Source: Actinomycetes bacterium
GTDB taxonomy: Bacteria; Actinomycetota; Actinomycetes; Mycobacteriales; Mycobacteriaceae
Reading direction: 5' to 3'
Assembly: GCA_023461275.1 (NCBI GenBank)
Contig: JAEYMI010000062.1
Coordinates: 1 to 64,000 of the forward strand
Length of the DNA stretch: 64,000 bases
The notes under the pieces were generated by a model. It searched no databases, was not told where the DNA came from, and saw only the letters and a list, made by a program, of their open reading frames with translations. The translations under genes and the position numbers were made by a program. Below are positions 61,956-64,000 of the stretch, piece by piece (within the stretch, counting starts at the first letter, position 1; the number at the start of each line of letters is the position of its first letter).

Positions 61956-63575
61956 TTACCGGAAACCGATGACCGCCTCGCCCCAGGTGGTCCGTAATTC
62001 CCCGTCGAGGTCGTCGACGACGCTGTCGGTGGCGTCGATCACCAACGTCGACCGGTTGTCTGCGGAGTAACTGGGCCACTGCGGTTCGACGTCGTCGGCC
62101 GAGGGCACACCGCCGTGCGCGAACGCGGTCCATCGGGCGATCATGCGCGCCGAGATCTCCTCGCCGGTCTTCTTCCCGCCGAGCTTGAACGTGATGTCAC
62201 GCGGACCGGACACTAGATTGCCCCACAGATAGGGCAATTCGGTGGCGTGCGTGGCACCGATCCGCAGCGCGCGCAGCATGCGGGTCGCCCAGTCGAATCG
62301 ATACAGGTAGACCGGCTGGTGACGGCTGTGCCCTTCGGCGACCCACACCGTCGGCATCCGGAACGCGACGTCACGGGCGACGCCGAGACCCGCCACCTTG
62401 GGACGCAGCCCGGAGTAGGCGGAGTAGATCTGCGCTTGGTCGGGCAGCTCCAGCTCCGGATGGTCCTCTTTGAGCCCGACGAACATCCGCTCGATGTTGG
62501 CCGGGCTGATCGGCATCAGCGGCGACTTCATCCACACGAACAGCGACGCCTCGTCCTTGTTGGTGCCGATCATCAACGGCACCGGCAACGACGTCCCACC
62601 GGTGTACGCGTCGAGCGGGTGTTGCGGCACCAGATCGCCGTCGACTATCGGTGTGAAAGCGATGATGCCGGGCTGATCGGAGGGAATCTCCGCGAAGACC
62701 ACCATCGACGCGGCGACCAGATCGTCGGCGGAGGCCCCGGTCAGCAGCTCCGTCGGCTTCAGGTTGGTCGGTTGGGCGTCGGCCGGCTGCGGTTCGGTCT
62801 GCCCGGACCCCTCGGAGCTGCCGCCGGAATGCCGCAGCGCCTCGAGGAACCGTTTGGCGACGAACGTCGCGCGTCCCTGCTCGTACACCGACGTCGCCGG
62901 TGAGCTCTGCGCGATCGCCCGCGCGAACAGTCCCCCGGCCGCCGGCATGGTGACCAGCGTCGTGACCAGGCCACCGCCGGCGGATTCACCGAAGAGCGTC
63001 GTATTGGCGGCGTCGCCACCGAAGGCGCCGATGTTGTCGCGAACCCACGTGAGCGCGAGCAGGACGTCGCTGAGGGCGGGATTCGTGTCGAAGCGGTCGG
63101 GGTCGATGGAGGAGAAGTCGGCGAACCCGAACGCGCCGAGCCGGTAGTTGATGGTGACCACGATGACTTTGCCGTCGGTCACGAGATGTGTTGCGTCGTA
63201 AACAGGTTGGCTGCCGCAGCCGAACATGTACGCGCCGCCGTGCAGCCACACCATGACCGGATACGTGGCGTCGCGGTCGACCGCGCCGGCCGGCGTCCAC
63301 ACATTGAGGTAGAGGCAGTCCTCACTCATCGTGTAGTTCTCGCCGAGTGGGACCGCCGGCATGATCTGCTGCGGGCAGACCGCCGAGAACTTGTCGGCGT
63401 CGACGACCCCGTCGTGCGGCGCGACGGGCCGGGCACGACGCCACCGTAGGTCTCCGACGGGCCGCTGAGCGTAGGCGATCCCTCGCCAGACGTCGACGTC
63501 GTCGGAGCGGACACCGCGATAGCCACCGAGTGCGGTGGTTGCAATTGGACCTTCACCAGCCATGAGAACGATCAT
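61956..63575 (-). CDS. Type B carboxylesterase
   Basis: About 539 residues (start ATG 63575; 63563 possible). Carboxylesterase B signatures: SEDCLYLNVWTPA, MVWLHGGAYMFGCGSQP (oxyanion HGG), and catalytic-serine motif TTLFGESAGGGLVTTLV. The C-terminal part holds the Glu/Asp and His regions, e.g. IGATHATELPYLW. It hydrolyses esters of small acids or drug-like substrates. No signal peptide, so it is cytoplasmic. Last chromosomal gene before the tRNA fragment. Confidence 0.93.
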   Translation of the reverse strand: MIVLMAGEGPIATTALGGYRGVRSDDVDVWRGIAYAQRPVGDLRWRRARPVAPHDGVVDADKFSAVCPQQIMPAVPLGENYTMSEDCLYLNVWTPAGAVDRDATYPVMVWLHGGAYMFGCGSQPVYDATHLVTDGKVIVVTINYRLGAFGFADFSSIDPDRFDTNPALSDVLLALTWVRDNIGAFGGDAANTTLFGESAGGGLVTTLVTMPAAGGLFARAIAQSSPATSVYEQGRATFVAKRFLEALRHSGGSSEGSGQTEPQPADAQPTNLKPTELLTGASADDLVAASMVVFAEIPSDQPGIIAFTPIVDGDLVPQHPLDAYTGGTSLPVPLMIGTNKDEASLFVWMKSPLMPISPANIERMFVGLKEDHPELELPDQAQIYSAYSGLRPKVAGLGVARDVAFRMPTVWVAEGHSRHQPVYLYRFDWATRMLRALRIGATHATELPYLWGNLVSGPRDITFKLGGKKTGEEISARMIARWTAFAHGGVPSADDVEPQWPSYSADNRSTLVIDATDSVVDDLDGELRTTWGEAVIGFR

Positions 63576-63666
63576 GGTGCATCGACGGTCCCGACGTTGC
63601 GGCATGAGGCAAATCGACGATCAGGCAAGCGGACCTGACCGGAGAGAACCTGAGCGGCTCTCTCAG

Positions 63667-63712
63667 AGCCCCCTGTCAGGATTGAACTGACGACCTTTCG
63701 CTTACAAGGCGA
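63667..63712 (-). other. 46-nt 3' fragment of a tRNA-Thr (UGU), probable attachment site
   Basis: On the minus strand the sequence has the 3' half of a tRNA: anticodon loop CTTGTAA (anticodon TGT) with stem TTCGC-like/GCGAA, a T-arm GTCAG-TTCAATC-CTGAC and acceptor AGGGGGCT. No matching 5' half (GCCCCCT, D-arm) lies in the 300 bp on the 5' side, where a protein-coding frame runs instead. A complete tRNA copy should lie beyond 64000 if this is an att duplicate. Confidence 0.75.
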
Positions 63713-64000
63713 GTTGCTTGATCAGCACGTCGACGATCTCTCGTTGTGATGCCACAGTGCTTGGCCAAGCTCCCGTTTCCGGTTGGAAATGGTGCGCGAG
63801 CAAGTCAATGTCGGCGACAGCAAGACGCGCGGCCAACACTTGTAGCTCACCGTTGCTCAGGGACTCTCGAATGTCCGAACCGAGTAGGGCTGCGGATGCG
63901 GTCAGCACATCGAATTCATATGTTTCAAGAGCCCAGAAATGCCGCTCATACCACAGTCGATCAGCATCCTGCGCATACCAGTGGACCGCGAGCGCGAGAT
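63702..64000 (-). CDS. Partial gene at the right edge (C-terminal part of an unknown protein)
   Basis: The minus-strand frame is open from the window edge to TAA at 63702-63704 and reads HWYAQDADRLWYERHFWALE, then LLAHHFQPETGAWPSTVASQ and DVLIKQLAL. The stop codon lies inside the tRNA fragment, so the fragment provides the end of the gene. G+C is lower than in the core genes. I do not recognise the family. Position suggests a gene of an integrated element. Confidence 0.65.
   Translation of the reverse strand, partial: LALAVHWYAQDADRLWYERHFWALETYEFDVLTASAALLGSDIRESLSNGELQVLAARLAVADIDLLAHHFQPETGAWPSTVASQREIVDVLIKQLAL

Noticed and set aside
63660..63760. Complete tRNA gene
   Set aside because: Only the 3' half folds. 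The acceptor 5' strand and D-arm are absent on the expected side.

Overview
The window is high-G+C actinobacterial DNA with strong codon bias and many GTG starts. It encodes ClpC, PurS, a mycothiol-type nitroreductase relative, TIGR03086-type proteins and a PhoP/PhoR-like pair. The gene content and the order purD, purB, purC, ptrB, MFS transporter, purS, purQ, M18 aminopeptidase (read right to left) match what I remember of Mycobacterium tuberculosis, so a mycolic-acid actinobacterium (Mycobacteriales) is likely. Gordonia is my best guess from the style of the intergenic repeats; the genus is inference.

Layout. 0-9.4 kb: a WYL regulator divergent from a TIGR03086 protein, a repeat-rich gap, a giant single-chain biotin-dependent acyl-CoA carboxylase and an acyltransferase-3 membrane protein. 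9.4-15.4 kb: cspA, an SGNH lipoprotein, clpC and a secreted protein. 15.4-23.2 kb: two VOC genes around an ECF-like sigma factor, an HxlR regulator with two paralogous NmrA-like reductases, a beta-propeller protein and a lytic transglycosylase. 23.2-26.0 kb: a lower-G+C accessory patch with a dead toxin gene, a Fic protein and a divergent uncharacterised protein. 26.0-28.9 kb: M18 aminopeptidase, purQ, purS and glutathione peroxidase. 29.0-33.0 kb: a second accessory patch with a Phd-like antitoxin and a 1,182-residue TPR-PIN protein resembling the TPR-GreAB-C-PIN conflict systems. 33.1-47.2 kb: MarR/MFS efflux, ptrB, purC, a SelW-like protein, purB, TetR, a deaminase, a CsoR/CstR-type stress operon, an esterase, a 28-codon small gene and purD. 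47.3-56.8 kb: a GT39/GT2-GtrA glycosylation pair, a RecQ-like helicase, HIT, a D12 methyltransferase with a probable restriction endonuclease, and an M19 dipeptidase. 56.8-63.6 kb: a PhoPR-like system, a nucleotidyltransferase, an HTH_42 protein, RidA, a small secreted protein and a carboxylesterase. At 63.67 kb a 46-nt 3' fragment of a tRNA-Thr marks what looks like the end of an integrated element that continues off the right edge.

Repeats are the second theme. Three tandem arrays share a 14-bp core (GGGCGCCGTCGACG and variants) with about 7-bp variable linkers, and each lies flush with stop codons. Several 72-80 bp palindromic elements with 12-20 bp arms sit between genes, including two 73-bp copies 37 kb apart. 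A dispersed element with the core GTATCGAGACC / CTCGACCAGC occurs at least six times. Purine synthesis genes (purS, purQ, purC, purB, purD) are spread over 20 kb on the minus strand with accessory modules inserted between them.
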